From: JAIRVZ01 sp031553755
Lineage (GTDB): Bacteria > Bacteroidota > Bacteroidia > Bacteroidales > Azobacteroidaceae
NCBI GenBank assembly: GCA_031553755.1
Contig: JAVBKZ010000094.1
Span: 1-5,916 of the forward strand
Direction: 5' to 3'
DNA length: 5,916 nucleotides
Shown: piece by piece, positions 5,655 through 5,916 of the stretch
How the letters are laid out: every line of letters starts with the position of its first letter
Numbering within the stretch: the stretch's first letter is position 1
The notes under the pieces: model-generated
What the model saw: the letters and a program-made list of their open reading frames with translations, nothing else
The model's database searches: none
Told to the model about the DNA's origin: nothing
Translations under genes and position numbers: made by a program

Positions 5655-5916
5655 TTAAGCGGCTTTAGTTCCAAATAATAAGAGTTCTTTGAAAATTTGT
5701 TGATTTTTGGGCTTGTTCGGGGAAATGCCGAACCTATCAAAAAATCGGATCAACAGCAATGCGTTATGGAATAGCACTTTATAGTGTGATATTGAAAACG
5801 GGTATTCTCTCCTGTTTTCATCCTTAAGTTGCATCACTTTGGCAATGTTGACAGCCGTAAGAGCCGTATTAAAGTGAAACTATAGCTTATTCGTGCTCCT
5901 TGATTGCGCATTTTCC
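5655..5916 (-). pseudogene. C-terminal remnant of an IS4-like DDE transposase, with in-frame stop (partial)
   Basis: Read leftward from the window edge, the frame gives ENAQSRSTNKL, then a TAG at 5882-5880, then FHFNTALTAVNIAKV and a tail ending in IFKELLLFGTKAA with TAA at 5657-5655. From memory, the pattern of AQSRS-NKL, a single residue, FHFN-ALTA-N-AKV, and later a HNALLL-RFFDRFGI segment is the C-terminal end of IS4-superfamily transposases common in Bacteroidales. The homology continues on both sides of the TAG in one frame, so the TAG looks like a nonsense mutation in a former sense codon. The GTG or ATG codons at 5837-5832 allow a 60-residue open frame, but that would lack every catalytic residue. 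The insertion-sequence end and target duplication could not be located. The catalytic part lies beyond the window. Confidence 0.65.

Overview
The window looks like chromosomal DNA from a member of the Bacteroidota, most likely the order Bacteroidales. The sequence is AT-rich and its start codons lack convincing Shine-Dalgarno sites. The ExbB, ExbD, TonB and PdxJ proteins carry Bacteroidales-style motifs, such as GVLVNFGNVD in TonB and NINKIATLRNARG in PdxJ. Genus cannot be assigned from the sequence alone.

Layout, left to right. The 3' end of an unrecognised plus-strand gene (1-168) runs convergently into a minus-strand gene for a two-CBS plus ACT-like regulatory protein (196-855). A 121-bp intergenic region with a 9-bp-arm inverted repeat separates that gene from a rightward cluster: pdxJ (977-1696), exbB (1756-2469), exbD (2561-2968), tonB (2965-3783) and a DJ-1/PfpI-family gene (3780-4322). 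exbD/tonB and tonB/DJ-1 each overlap by 4 bp (ATGA), so these three are almost certainly translationally coupled. exbB and exbD are separated by 91 bp that hold an octanucleotide tandem array and a degenerate inverted copy of it, forming a long imperfect hairpin.

A 38-codon reading frame with a clear signal peptide (4337-4453) follows. It reads like the two ends of a SIMPL/DUF541 periplasmic protein joined after loss of the middle. A family 2 glycosyltransferase with a membrane-spanning tail (4548-5540) comes next, then a (TTTC)7 microsatellite (5558-5586), and finally the C-terminal remnant of an IS4-like transposase on the minus strand, with an in-frame stop, running off the right edge.

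How the genes work together. ExbB, ExbD and TonB form the inner-membrane motor that uses the proton gradient to energise outer-membrane TonB-dependent transporters, including SusC-type importers in this phylum. PdxJ makes pyridoxine 5'-phosphate, the last ring-closing step of DXP-dependent vitamin B6 synthesis. The DJ-1-like protein is probably a stress or carbonyl-damage protein co-translated with TonB. The right-hand third (degraded secreted ORF, microsatellite, broken transposase) looks like a zone of rearrangement. I see no phage, CRISPR, RNA gene or defence system. The core is a well-known housekeeping cluster, and the unusual material lies mainly in the gaps between genes.
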